From: Acanthopleura granulata
Lineage: Eukaryota > Mollusca > Polyplacophora > Chitonida > Chitonidae
DNA: 64,000 nucleotides
Reading direction: 5' to 3'
Assembly: GCA_016165875.1 (NCBI GenBank)
Contig: JABBOT010000005.1
Location: 28,267,443-28,331,442 of the forward strand
Position 1 is the stretch's first letter. Each line of letters starts with the position of its first letter. Made by a program: the position numbers and the translations under genes. Under the pieces are notes generated by a model. The model did no database searches. It was not told the DNA's origin and saw only the letters and a program-made list of their open reading frames with translations. Of the stretch, positions 1-11,666 are shown one piece after another.

Positions 1-873
1 TTAAATTTAAATAATTTAAAATTCACAATGGAAGATTTTCCGCTTTACACTGATGTGCACTTTCTGGACATTAAAATCTGTGCTGAAATGACAACCACCG
101 TATACAGGAAATCAACTTCCACTGGACAGTACATTAATTTTGACAGCTTTGAACCTTGGAGAACCAAAACAGCTTGGACAAGAGCTCTTGTTTCCAGAGC
201 TTACAAACTGTGTAGTAATCCCAGCCTATTCAAGAAAGAACTCCATTCGATCCAAACATTTCTTTCTTGGAACGGATACCCAAAATCGGTAGCTAGGGGT
301 CTTATCGACAAATTTACCAAAATTGCGGTTCGACCAGCCAAAGAAAAGCCTAAAGACGACAGACCTAGGATATGGCTTAGCCTGCCCTACGTCGGGCAGT
401 ACGGCGAACGTGTAGTCAGCCAGTACCTTCGAAAAATCAAACGGAACCTTCCTAAGCCAGTGTGTATAACTGTCCGATGGAAAACAACTAAAACACAGCA
501 AATTGTCAACAACAAAGATCGCACTCCCCGCAATTTGAGAAGTAACATTGTTTACAAATTCTGTTGTCCCGGGTGTAATGCCGCTTATATAGGCAAAACA
601 GAACGCTGCTTGGCAATCCGCATTGATGAACATGCAACTGGAAACAGTGAAATATATTCGCACACCCAGTCCTGTAAACAGTTCCATGATTACATGAACT
701 TAATTGATTTGCCTAACAGATTACTTAATTTGCCCAACATATCACTTACCTCTGCTATTCTTCTTAACACTGAAGTAATTGATACAGCTGATAACTGGAA
801 TGCCATTCGTAGAAACCACTCGGTGCTTAACAATGGTATAAAAGCCTCAAAAGAGCTTCATTTGTTTCGCTAA
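1..873 (+). CDS. Penelope-like reverse transcriptase C-terminus with GIY-YIG endonuclease (partial)
   Basis: The frame is open from base 1, so the protein starts outside the window; the methionine at 28 is internal. The first ~110 residues resemble the RT thumb of Penelope-like elements (VYRKSTSTGQY, FLSWNGYP). A basic linker follows, then a GIY-YIG-type nuclease: VYKFCCPGC with a Cys pair, AAYIGKTER with the YIG core, and a downstream Arg and His in RIDEH. In this family the protein nicks target DNA and primes reverse transcription there. No stop or frameshift is seen in the 290 codons present, so the copy may be fairly young. The RT catalytic motifs lie outside the window. Confidence 0.85.
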   Translation, partial: LNLNNLKFTMEDFPLYTDVHFLDIKICAEMTTTVYRKSTSTGQYINFDSFEPWRTKTAWTRALVSRAYKLCSNPSLFKKELHSIQTFLSWNGYPKSVARGLIDKFTKIAVRPAKEKPKDDRPRIWLSLPYVGQYGERVVSQYLRKIKRNLPKPVCITVRWKTTKTQQIVNNKDRTPRNLRSNIVYKFCCPGCNAAYIGKTERCLAIRIDEHATGNSEIYSHTQSCKQFHDYMNLIDLPNRLLNLPNISLTSAILLNTEVIDTADNWNAIRRNHSVLNNGIKASKELHLFR

Positions 874-1009
874 TTAGTCCCATTCTACCCTGTTTTCCTA
901 TGTTGTGTGTGCATTATTATTATTATTTTTTTTCCCCGTTTATTAACAGTATTATCACTAAGCTTCTGTACTGACACTTGTAAATTATCCTCTTTCACTT
1001 CCAGTGCTA

Positions 1010-1390
1010 TCTCTGATCACTCTGATCCTTATTTCACACCTATCATAAGTCCAACAACAGTTTGTTCGAACCAGTGTCAAACACCTGGCGTTGTAAATAA
1101 CTATGTGTGTATATTGCTGTTCTCTCTGTGTAACTGTTAGATATCGCTCTAATCCATATCTCACACCAATCACTAAAACAACAACATTTTGTTTTAGTAG
1201 GGTCAAATGTCTGATGCTGTCATCACTATGTGTGTATTCTGCTGTTTTCTCTGAATGACCGCTACATATCGTCCTAATCCCTATTTCACACCTATCACTT
1301 AAACAATAGCATTTTCTTTGTATTAGGATCAAAGGCCTGGTGCTGTCATAACTACATCTGTTTATTGCTGTTTGCCTGAATGACCATAAG
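1010..1390 (+). repeat. Three ~127-bp tandem repeats 3' of the Penelope frame
   Basis: Three diverged units share a block like CCCTATTTCACACCTATCAC (starting near 1,026, 1,155 and 1,280) and a block with CTATGTGTGTATTgctgtt. They lie in the 3' untranslated part of the Penelope element. Confidence 0.8.
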
Positions 1391-1514
1391 TGATCAATGT
1401 TTAATTTCCATTGGTTGAATCATTTGATCAATCATAGCAGTGTATTTTATTCAGCCTTCTATTGTCCGCATCTCTGTAAATGTATATATATGTGTGTTTG
1501 TTGATTGTACAAAT

Positions 1515-1560
1515 TACTTCTCCTGAAGATGACAAGTAAAACTTAGTCGAAATATTGAGA
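1515..1560 (+). ncRNA. Hammerhead-ribozyme-like core
   Basis: CTGAAGA (1,523-1,529, matching the CUGANGA core) is followed by a short hairpin with complementary arms around GACAAGT and ACTTAGTC, then GAAA (1,549-1,552). This is the order of the hammerhead catalytic core. Penelope-like elements are known to carry minimal hammerheads in their terminal repeats. Stem III and the cleavage triplet are not convincing here. Confidence 0.35.
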
Positions 1561-1619
1561 ACGTCAACCATGCGTTACATTTCTTTTTTCGGAGTTTCTA
1601 TGCTTTTGTGACCTGAGAG

Positions 1620-2090
1620 TTTTGTGATATTGCTCTTTATACACGTAGTTAACAAATATAAGCCAGTTTTGACTAAACGAACGTCACAGATAAACAGAAA
1701 CATGCACCTAACACCAGAGCTGACAGTCTAATTGTAATACGTACTGCTGTAATGTGTGTTAAAGGATTAATGGCATTATGTACATTGTCACCCACAGAAG
1801 CAAATGGAGATGCAGAAAACTTATCACCCACCACAAGTGTGTTACATGCTCAGTATATTTTAGGACTGTGGTATAATTACTTTTGAAGATACTACAAATT
1901 TACAGGGATATGATGAAATTGATTACAAATATTGTACAGTACAGGTGGCATTATGATGTATGGTTCACATGACTACTGAGGACGGGTGCCTTTGAGTGAA
2001 ATGGTCCAATTAAAATTGTATGTGTTTAGTTTTGAGTGAAAAGACGTGTTGTAAATATGGTTAAAATACATGTAGTAGGGACGGAAATGG
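1620..2090. other. No recognisable feature
   Basis: AT-rich sequence without a coding frame or repeat that I can name. Confidence 0.5.
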
Positions 2091-2091
2091 T

Positions 2092-2360
2092 TTGATTGGT
2101 GTTTTATGCCGTGCTGAAGGATATTTGTCTTATATACCGGTAGCCAGCATTATTGTGGGAGGAAACTGGGCACAGCCCAGCATTATTGTGGGAGGAAACT
2201 GGGCACAGCCCAGCATTATGGTGGCAGGAAACCACGCACAGCCCAGGGGAAACCCACATGTATGCTGCCAGACCTTGCATAAGCTGGACTTGAACTGACA
2301 GCAACCGTTTTGGTGAGCAGCTTATGAGTCATTGTACTGTGCTAGCACTGACACACTGAA
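2092..2360 (-). mobile_element. SINE family 1 (tRNA-headed), with internal triplication
   Basis: This is the first of many copies of one family. On the minus strand it has a tRNA-like head (GGCTCAGT-type box A, GAGTTCAAGTCC-type box B), a body with GGTTTCCTCCCACCATAATG, and a tail reading GAGTACGGCGTAAAACACCA before TTTA repeats. In this copy a ~33-bp body block (CATTATTGTGGGAGGAAACT...) is present three times in tandem from about 2,151 to 2,250. Confidence 0.85.
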
Positions 2361-2644
2361 GCCCACTGTCCAGCAGTTATTGTTTACTGTAACAAAATGT
2401 TATAGTGTTCACTACATACTTCAAAATGGATTTATATTTACAGTAACCAGGTTGGTAGGAGAGATAAAAGTGTTTGTACGTCAGGGCAGACAAAAGATCT
2501 GCAACTGATTAATTGAATTACCTGTGGACACACATTTATGACAAATAACTGTGGTTAGGAAACCTTAAGCGAGGAACAGTTTTACAAGAAGCATTACAGG
2601 CACATTTTTGTTGGAACTACATATAGGTTATAACAGCTACAAAG

Positions 2645-2825
2645 TGCCGGCCCAAGGCCAGTTGGAACCATATGTGTGCTAGAGATGGAAGGAAAAGCAC
2701 ATTAACCATTTTGCCACAGGCCGACATGGAGCTAGACTTGAACTCACAGCGACTGCATTGGTCAGAGGCTCCTGTGTCATTATGCTGCGCTAGAATGCTT
2801 ACCACCTGAGCCACTGAAACTAAAC
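2645..2825 (-). mobile_element. SINE family 1, tail-truncated
   Basis: Only the head and proximal body remain: GACTTGAACTCACAGCGACT, the GAGGCTCCTGTGTCATTA block and the box A end near 2,815. Confidence 0.75.
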
Positions 2826-3154
2826 TAAACTGCTGTGATACCACAGTGCCAACAACGCTATGTACCATTTACTGCAATTGTGGGTGTAGTGGAAAGTGCC
2901 TATCAGGGTACAGTGGCAGAAAGCTTTTGATAAACTTTGATGTCACATGATATGAAATTACAGACAGGGCATAAAACGTGAAGAAATTTGCGTACAGCAC
3001 AGCTGACCAGAGGACTGAGGATGAGTACGCCCCTTTAAATAACCCTGGAATGTGAAAGAGAAACTTCATGTAAAGTTTGCTTTGATTGAACAGGAACTAC
3101 CATAAAATAAATGGATTTCTTTGACTGATGTCTTACTGAAGAACAATTGGCTTA

Positions 3155-3300
3155 TGCGATGGCAGCCATGCCTAGGTTGCTTCGAGACCTTGCCATATAC
3201 GACCGGAGAGGAATCCAGGATATGCTGGGCTTGACCTCACAGTGACTGAATAGGTGAGAGTAATTGTGTTGTGCTAGCACATGAATGACATGGCCCCCAA
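3155..3300 (-). mobile_element. SINE family 1, degraded fragment
   Basis: Matches the middle and head (GACCGGAGAGGAATCCAG, GGGCTTGACCTCACAGTGAC) with many substitutions. Confidence 0.65.
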
Positions 3301-3439
3301 CAGTATGAATAGAAATTAAAATAATGTTATATGAGCTTATTAAAAAGCCAGATTTAACATAACTGAGGCATCGTATGACCATAGGGAGTTATATATTTGT
3401 TTTGAAAGTATTTTACGAAAAATATTCACAAAAAAGATA

Positions 3440-3655
3440 CTGGCCAACATTGTGGAGGGTGAAAACTGGGCAGGGCCAAGGGTAAACCCAGCAACATGCG
3501 CTAGTTGTTAGCAGATCTATCATGTCAACCGGAGAGGAAGCCAGCATCAGCTGGGCTTGAACTTACAGCAACCACATTGGTAAGAGGCTGCTGGGTGATC
3601 GTCCTGCGTTAGTGCATTGACCCCCTCAGCCACAGAGGCACAGGTTTGTTTTTGA
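3440..3655 (-). mobile_element. SINE family 1, nearly full body and head
   Basis: Body (AACATTGTGGAGGGTGAAAA), centre (CCGGAGAGGAAGCCAGCATC) and head ending in CCCCCTCAGCCACAGAGGCA are all recognisable. The TTTA tail is missing. Confidence 0.8.
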
Positions 3656-3659
3656 GGCA

Positions 3660-5350
3660 AAGGCTAACACCTTATATTATAGAATAAATATAAGGGTGTG
3701 ATGGACAGAGGAAACAGATCAGGCTGAGAATTACACAGACACATTACAAGAAGATTTAATCAAGTGAATGTACATGAATTATGAACAACATTATAAATGT
3801 TAAGGGAAACTGTGTGAGATGCCTTCATATAAATTTCGTGAGGTATGTTTGCATATGCAGTACATATACATAAAATGGAATAAAAAATAATAATAAAAAA
3901 CTTAGATTTGATACTTAGGCCACAAGAGAGCTTGCCTGTATGCAACACATGAACGTCAAAATTGACATTAATTCATAAAGAGCTTTAATATTTACATGTA
4001 CCATAACAAGGATTACAATACAGAAAAGAGACATGATGTGCAGAGTTGTGTATTTAATACACATGCATGACACAGACATTCATATCATACCTCGTGTTGT
4101 TATGCTTTACCTGAGCTCAATACATGCAGTACTTAGTGAGATAGCACCGATAAAAACCTATGGATACTGGTGGGTTTTACCTGAGCCTTTGTACAGTTTA
4201 CTATCTGTGAAATATTCTACTGTTCAGCGTAAAAGACTAATGAAATAAATCAATTTACCTTGACATTTATTACCATAAACAAGACGCCAAGTGATGAATT
4301 TTGTATTTTCTGGAAATTAATACTCACATAGAGCATTAAGTAAAGAACATGAACTTAATATTACTGCACTTTACAAGTACTTCTTCAAGATACTACCCTT
4401 TCACAGTTACCTTATGACGGAGGTGTGATGTAAGCTAAGTGTGTACATGTACTTATACAGGTGAGTTAAAAATGAAAATGTATGTGCTATGCTACACAAC
4501 TGACACTATAAACACGTGTTAATAGCAGATGCTGTAATACATGCATTGAGGACACACTGACTGCAGACAATGATGAAGCTATTGTTAAACACCATTAACA
4601 GAAATGCAACATGTAAAGGATGTACAGGAAAATACACAAGCCACAGAAACTGTCACCAAATGCAACACACACTTTGACTATGGAAACCAAATGAATACAG
4701 AGACAGTGGCGGAAAATTGAGAGAAAATTGCAAGTATGTTGATCAGAACCTGTGTTGGAAATGTAACCTTAAAATACATTATTATAACACAAGCATGCGG
4801 AAGCTTTTGTGACTGAATGGTACATAATAAATAAAAGTGAGAATATCTCTTTATGTTATTGTCTATCATTAGAAATATCATTAGAAATAAGGTGTGTGCA
4901 TGGCAGAAGAAATGTCCTTGTACTTCAATCACAAACACTGACTCACAATGCAGAAAAAAAAACATGGCCATTAAAATGGATAAACATCATCGCGATTTTA
5001 AGGCTACTGGATGCTGTCATGCTTGTGGTTTAACGTTGACAATATTTCAGTCCTATGACGACAAAGTCATTTGTATGTGTATGTATACTGCACCCTCTTT
5101 TGTTAGATGCTGCCACAACAAGAGGAATTGCAGAGGACACCCAGTGCATTATACAAATACTGGGGTGGCCATGCAGTCATTGTTATTTCCCCTTATATGA
5201 TGGTGAGCGAGGAAGCAGCAGCTTCCTGGTTTTTTGGTCTCAGGTGCGACCTTAGCCCAGCACTAAACCTTGAGTCTGCAGATTTGTGCTTGGCAAGTAT
5301 GAACACAGCAACATCACTCAAAACCTGGTGGACTTTTGACATTATTATTT
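3660..5350. other. Non-coding stretch
   Basis: Only short chance frames are seen. AT-rich, with no domain, RNA gene or clear repeat recognised. Confidence 0.5.
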
Positions 5351-5354
5351 GGTT

Positions 5355-5512
5355 TCCACTGCCTCGGCAGTCTATTGGTTAGAACGTCATGTCTGGTGTC
5401 TTCGGCATCCTGTCACAAGAAGATACATTATTTATGCACACACCAGAAGGACTCCTCGTCACCATATGACTGAAACATTGTTAAGTATGATGTTAAACCC
5501 CAAGCACTCACT
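5355..5512 (+). mobile_element. SINE family 2, internally deleted
   Basis: First copy of a second family. It has a tRNA-like head (CTCGGCAGTCTATTGGTTAG) and the tail typical of this family: CACCAGAAGGACTCCTCGTC, CATATGACTGAAACATTGTT and GATGTTAAACCCCAAGCACT before TCAC repeats. The middle is shortened compared with the copy at 51.2 kb. Confidence 0.75.
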
Positions 5513-6301
5513 CACTCTATTTGGTTTTATTTTGCTGTTGTTAGTTACATTTGTTTTAAACTTTAATAGCCTTTGTATTCTGAAATAGATGAAAATAAAC
5601 CTGATTTTTTTCACTGGGAAAATTCCAACAAACTGCTAAATAAAAATGGATCCTTGATCACTGTAATGTGTGACACGGTAAATGGAGACAGGAAGAAGCA
5701 TTTTATCATGTATACTTATCTCTTACATGTCACACAGCTTAAAAAAATCAGTATATGGAATTCTTGATTTGTACAGAAAATCAAGATTAATTTTTCTTTT
5801 AACAGCAATTAAGTTGGATGATTCACCATAAAGTTTAAAGTGTTCAGTCTTGTTCAATGTTGACATGGATTAGACTTCTGTGCAATGATATGGGCCTTGA
5901 ATCAAATTCTTGATCAAATACACTTGCAGAAAGCCAGAGGCCCATAACTGAAATATAGTGTACATATAGTAAAGTACGAATATCTTGTAATTTGTCGCAC
6001 CTTCTCTGCATGAATAGGTCATTTTCTTTTTGAATCAATGTCTTATGCTAGAAAACTATGGGCTTATACACTAGGCCTAGATTGTGGTGTCATGTAATGG
6101 ATATCAAAATTAGCTCTTGCGTCACAGATATATGTGACTGTGCTTGGGCAAATTTCGTCCCTTCTTTGTCACTGCCCAAAGAATTTCGTAACATTTGTCA
6201 AGCTCTTGCACTCATCACGTTGACAACACCGAAGCTACAGCTGATGACATTGCAAAATTGCGTAGTAAGTCCAGAGTTCTTGCAAGCTGAAATTTCGATG
6301 C

Positions 6302-6624
6302 ACATAGCCGGCATGTAGTGACTCACGGCAACTAGAAAACCACAAACACAGTGGTGTTACCTTTGTCCTTTACCCTCCAATCAGCCTCAAAATAACAAGC
6401 TCCATATTAAAACATTCAAATCCAGATCGGTGTCATGCTACAACACACAATAACCCAGGACTGCTGTAGTGGTGAGTGCAATGGCCATGGCGATGGATTT
6501 AGAAGTTGTAACATGGGGCTTCGTACTTTGTGGCTGGCTGGACGGTAAAGAACGAAGGCAAGACCGCAGCGTTTGTGGTTTTCTAGTTGCCGTGGGCCAG
6601 AACTGCTAATACATGCCTGCTATG
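6302..6624. mobile_element. Foldback/MITE-like element with terminal inverted repeats
   Basis: The left arm (6,302-6,347) and right arm (6,571-6,624) are inverted copies. They share an identical 24-bp block containing CACGGCAACTAGAAAACCAC and an outer block CATAGCNGGCATGTA. The ~220-bp interior has no coding capacity, so it would be non-autonomous. Confidence 0.65.
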
Positions 6625-6669
6625 TTATACAGGAAAGGCTGCATGCGAGAACTCTGAACTTATTACACG

Positions 6670-7210
6670 CTTTTGTGATGCCAATCCAAGATAAACACAG
6701 GTCATTAAGAAGTGAATAATCATAGATGCAATAATCCACAATTTTTGTAACCAAGCCTCAAGGCCAAATGTCCCAGCAATAATAAATGTATGAAATAAAT
6801 TCACAACACAATGTACATTACACACAGAGTACTTCCTTATTTCTTTGACACCTTCATCACACCTTCACCTATTACATACTCAAAGAAAAATCCAAGGTGT
6901 GCCAAATGTTTAAAACTATCAATCAGGGTATATCAATCTAACCTTTATAAGGCTGTAATATGTTAATAAATCTTTGCATGTAAAATGGCACAGAAAATGT
7001 GTATTGAGACTTAACACTTATCACCTGTTGATTTAAAAAATACAGGAATGACCTTCATCCTCGGTATTTATTTTCATGGATTAAAGCTTCTTTCTTGCTG
7101 ATGCATTCTCCAACACATTCCAGAAAAAATCCCCCCTTTGAAACACTTTCCCTGGAAAAACTCCATACCCTGTTAAGTGTACAAATACTTAACGTGCGAT
7201 TTTTCAATAT
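6670..7210 (+). repeat. Diverged segmental duplication, copy 1
   Basis: Shares blocks such as GGTNATTAAGAAGTGAATAA, CCAAGCCTCAAGGCCAAATG and CATACCCTGTTAAGTGTACA with 9,040-9,560 in the same order and orientation. No coding sequence is seen in either copy. Confidence 0.8.
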
Positions 7211-9040
7211 CTCAAATTAGCCAGAATGCTTCTCTGATCATTTAGACATTTGAACCTTGCCCCCATGGCCGTGGCTCTCGGTCTGGACTTTTGAAAACGG
7301 TGACCAAATTAAAAGCCTGTATTTGACCCCTATATAGATCAGTATGAAGTGTATAGAGAGATAAGTTAAGACACCAAATGATACATGCCAATATTAAATA
7401 TCTCGATTAAGAAAACACTGGTCTTGACTCTTGAAACAGCAATTTCATTTCAAAACTGAACCTAACTGTCAGATTGCCTCTGACCCCTCTCGATTTGTTA
7501 AGCTCCTACACTCACCAGGACTCTTCTTCCCCATTCTGAGAAATAACATCCTCTCCCATAGGAATATCTGTTTTCACAAATAAATTAAAGATCAACATTA
7601 TACAACATATAAAACGGAAATTCCAGATTACATATCAAAGCATCATACACGTTTCCATCTTTACAATTTAAATATGTTGATAAAGAAAACACTGGTGTTA
7701 TGTTTGAATGTTGGCTGCATATCCAAACTGCTGTGTACCATTATAAATGCAGACAACAAACAGTTATTTTCTCTCCAAACTGAACCCACCTGTCAGAATA
7801 CAGTCCCAACAGAATGCATGAACCATTAGATTAAGACAATATGATATGGTACTTGAGCTTAACATTGCTTCAGTAAACAAAGTGCGAATAGAATCCTTGG
7901 AATCCATGCAGTATTTTTATTACAATTTGCACTTAAATGTATGGAATAAAGGAGTCAATACACCCCATACTTGTTCAAAGCTGGATGATTAAATCATAGT
8001 CCATTACACACAAACAGGTTTTCTGATCATAAAATCAAAGTACTTATGATGCTGGCTTCAATGACCCTTTTCCTCACTTGGATCCAGTTCAGGTGTGCCT
8101 CTGTTCGTCAGCTCCTCATCACCACAAACACCTGCTCCTGTAAGAAGGATTAGACTGTATATACTCAATGTATAGTTGCCATGACTGAAAAGGAAATAAA
8201 CTGGAGAAGTTTATAGATTAAATGAAATCAAGATCTGTTTTTCTGGCACCAACAAATACCATCAAAAGCTAGGAATTCCGAGAATCCTGACAGCTCACTT
8301 GATTCAGCAATTACATGTAGAAAAGCTGCAAGGCGGTGATGTGTTAAAATATTGCTACAGAAATGCCTTCTGTATGTAACCTATCCCTTTATATGTCCAG
8401 GAGTTCAACAGAACAGTTTGATCTCAATACCATGAAAAACTTACTTCTATTAAGTGTATATGAAGGCTAAGTGGAAAAGCTTAACCTTTATCATTTACAC
8501 ATACTATCACTAATAATCAGAGCTGAACAGCAAAGCTTAACCATCCCACAGGCCTGTCGTCTGCATGAACAAACAGGGCATTACCAACAGCTCACCTGAT
8601 AGGGCAGTCAGTAAAGCTGCAAAATATTTCAATGGTGAGATGTTAAAGTACTGCTACACAAAAGTTTAACTTTTGCCTTATTTGTGTGAGCTATCCAATA
8701 TGCCTAGAACCTGAACAAAAAGCTTAACCTGCATGTATACACCATGGAAACGGTATTCCATTATATGAGAGATAAATATAAAACCTTAACCATGACACCA
8801 ACACTGCACTTTCTCCTCTCTACTATTCTCCCACCTAACTTCATACAGCTGTCATGAAGTTCTATTTCTCAGAAAAGTGTAGGTTGGCAATCATTGAGAC
8901 AGTCAGGATTCTCATGTGAAAGGAATTTATAAAGTATTGATACATGTACCAGATATTGCCATGGCAACTAGATTAAAGGCACAGTGTCATGCAATTCTTG
9001 ATAAAACTCAGGTTTTCTATCACAGAAATTTAAGAAACAA
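7210..9040. other. Non-coding stretch between duplicated blocks
   Basis: No gene recognised. A weak internal similarity exists between about 8,285-8,420 and 8,590-8,710 (AAGCTGCAA ... GTGTTAAA.TA.TGCTAC), suggesting an old ~300-bp tandem duplication. Confidence 0.5.
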
Positions 9041-9560
9041 ACCATCCCAGGCAAACACAGGTAATTAAGAAGTGAATAAGAATAGATACAATAATCCACG
9101 ATTTTTGTGACCAAGCCTCAAGGCCAAATGTTTGAGCAATAACAAATGTATGAAATAAATTCAGCATAAGACAATGTATATTATATGCAGTGCACTGCCT
9201 TATTTCTAGGTTTATTTACACCTTTATGACTTATCATATCAAAGAAAAAGCCAAGGTAGGAACTTGTGACAATTTTTTAACATGGGAAGGGTACATCAAT
9301 CTATCTTTCATAAGGCTGCAATATCTCAGTAAATCTTTGCAGGTAGAATGGCACAGAAAATGTGTTTTGAGACTTAGCACTTATTGCCATTTGATTTTAA
9401 AAAATACAGGAATGACCTTCGCCCTCTGTATTTATTTTCACGGACTAAAGCTTCTTTCTTCCTGATGCACTCTTTATCACATGCCAGTAAGAATCCCCAA
9501 CTTTTGAAACTCTTTCTCTGCAAAAAATCCATACCCTGTTAAGTGTACAAATACAACAAT
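9040..9560 (+). repeat. Diverged segmental duplication, copy 2
   Basis: Counterpart of 6,670-7,210, about 2.36 kb downstream. The DIRS element begins just after its end. Confidence 0.8.
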
Positions 9561-9599
9561 GTAAACCATTTGAAACATAACCCATTCCTCCCTCACATA

Positions 9600-9965
9600 C
9601 CAGCATGCCTGGTGAGCCGGTTCTTTTAGCATACCTGGCCCTGAGGGTTTGAGGGGTCACACTACATCATTATCAAGTGGTCAATGTCAACGTGATCTTC
9701 AAAGAAAACAGTCCCTGAGTATAAAACCCGAGACCAGTGTACCTTTGTAGTCATTTAAAATCAGTAGTCTGCATTCAGGAGAGAGGGAAGTGAAGGTCCT
9801 AAATCCTTGAACTTCTGCAAACTTATATATAGCCATAGCTCTCTCGTATGCTCGACACGATGTGCACTGTTGAATTTCTGAATACCCATAGTATCTGGGC
9901 GGGTGTGACCCCTCAAGGTCTCAGGGCCCTGTATGCTGAAAGAATCCCTCTCATCCAGCTCAGGG
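9600..9965. repeat. Inverted repeat within the DIRS left end
   Basis: 9,600-9,662 and 9,908-9,965 are inverted copies around GTGACCCCTCAA...CTCAGGGCC and TATGCT.AAAGAA. DIRS elements carry an internal region complementary to their ends that is thought to help make circular intermediates; this may be that region. Confidence 0.6.
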
Positions 9966-10076
9966 GACACATTGCATATTTACAGTTTAGTTCATGAGAA
10001 ATATAATTTTCTGACCTTGCACAACCATCACATATTGTTATACACATGAGACCAAATAACACGGCTCATGCGTTAT

Positions 10077-11025
10077 CTATGACAATACTGCGTTAGTGAA
10101 ATTACTAGAACCATGAACAGGTTTGTTACAGAACTCATGAAAAGTCCTAGCGGACGCCCAATCTGCAACCTTCATGATGTCCTTCAACGCCATATTCTTC
10201 CTGCGTGCGGTCGAGGTTGAATCCCCTGGAAACAAGTGACGCTTAAACACTGACACATCAATGCCAGCCTTGGACAGACTAAGAGTCAGCCATCTTGATA
10301 TTGTTGCAATTGTAACTGGCCTGTATGTTTGAAAAGAAACGAACAACTGGTGACAGTCCCTGTGGGTCCTTTTCAGGTACTTGTACAAGGTCCTTATCAC
10401 ACAACACCTTTGATCCCTGAACTTACTGAGCACAATGGACCTCTTTGCCCTGCTTTTGTGAGTCTTTTTTAACACTGTATCAATGAGGAAAACCACTTTG
10501 GTTTGACAAAGCGATAACCTCGAATTCGAAACATTTCAGAGTCTGCGCTCTCTGCGCCATTACAAGGGCCATCAGAGCAGCCAGCTTCAGAGTGAGACAT
10601 TTGACAGAAATTTCTATCAAGGGCATACGTGACTTAAGATAGTCAAGGACAGCTGCTACATCCCAAGTATGACAATATCTTGGCTTAGGTGGTACAGCTT
10701 CGAAGAGTCCTTTCTTAAACCTACGAATCAACCGCTATTCAATATCTGCACCTAAACATTTCAGCGTTTGCATGAGCATCAATCTGTGCGAAATTTACGA
10801 CACTATACCAGTGTCCATAACACCAAAGACGCCATCTTTTCCAGGTGTAACTGAATGTTCATTGAGTTCATCCATGACATGGCGATGACCAAAACTCCTC
10901 TTGTGGCAAGATATGTGACAGCGTACTAGCTGCAATCTCCTTCCTAAAGGGTGCACTGAGTCCCCACCTGGTAGGGAGAGGATCTGCCACCCCCTAGGTA
11001 ATTTCACGGGCCGATCCGTCAACAT
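10077..11025 (-). pseudogene. DIRS tyrosine recombinase remnant
   Basis: Three frame fragments (11,025-10,795, 10,731-10,480 and 10,496-10,077) together cover the linker and tyrosine-recombinase domain. Family features are the PKPRYCHTWDVAAVLDYL segment, ALVMAQRAQTLKC with the first catalytic Arg, and a C-terminal block ending WASARTFHEFCNKPV. The HxxR box is altered (RHLFPGD) and the position where the family has the catalytic Tyr reads Cys in FHEFCNK. It should therefore be unable to cut and rejoin DNA even without the frameshifts. Confidence 0.85.
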
Positions 11026-11043
11026 GCCAAGTAGCTGTGGTAA

Positions 11044-11590
11044 TCAGCTCTGAATTGGCAAGAAAGGAACGACCAAGATGGCCGTTTGCACCCCGTCCAC
11101 AACGACCTTCTGGGTCACACTGGCCAAAAGCCTGAAATGGGGATATAAATATCGATTGAAATGTGTCCAGGTATGGGCAAACGCATACGCGACTGTTGCA
11201 AAGGGATCTGGTCCCCTAGATACACAGGCGTCCAACTGTGTGTTTAGCTTTGAAACAAACACATCAATGTTTGGGACAAAAAAGTTGACTAGTGACTGAA
11301 AAGTATTTTTGCTCAACAACCACTCTGTCGAAGTTGGCAACTCTTGAGGCAGTTTGTCCGCAATGGTATTGAGTGCAACGGGAATATAGACAGCACTCAG
11401 ATGACATGCTCATACTGTTCCATCTACCATTGGCAGTCAACTGGCAACACACTGTGCCCCAGCTCTTATTGGATGAATCAGTCTGGCGTTTGATGTCTAT
11501 GGACGACTTTCTAAAGCTTGCACCGTTTCTCTCTTGGACATATTCTATCCACCACAGTATATCCTGCTTGCCAGCCTCTGACACTACCAT
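11044..11590 (-). pseudogene. DIRS RNase H remnant
   Basis: A first fragment (11,590-11,325) holds the N-terminal RNase H strand with TDSSNKSWGT. A second fragment in another frame (11,340-11,044) contains EWLLSKNTFQ and the DIRS-type block NIDVFVSKLNTQLDACVS followed by DPFATVAYAFAH. The domain removes the RNA strand during reverse transcription. One frameshift lies near 11,330. Confidence 0.8.
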
Positions 11591-11666
11591 CCTATGGTGG
11601 TATTCCTAGCTTTTAATGCCATAACTTTGTATGCTTCTAAGTGTCTCTAGTTCAAGGAGACGAGTC

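Larger units (their letters stand above)
1..1620 (+). mobile_element. Penelope-like retroelement, 3' part
   Basis: The left edge of the window cuts a Penelope-like element. Its coding frame ends at 873, a run of ~127-bp tandem repeats follows, and a hammerhead-like core sits near 1,523-1,552. The 3' boundary at about 1,620 is a guess because no target-site duplication can be defined without the 5' end. Confidence 0.75.

Noticed and set aside
985..1332. 115-codon minus-strand frame next to the Penelope element
   Set aside because: It is produced by the 127-bp tandem repeats in the 3' flank.
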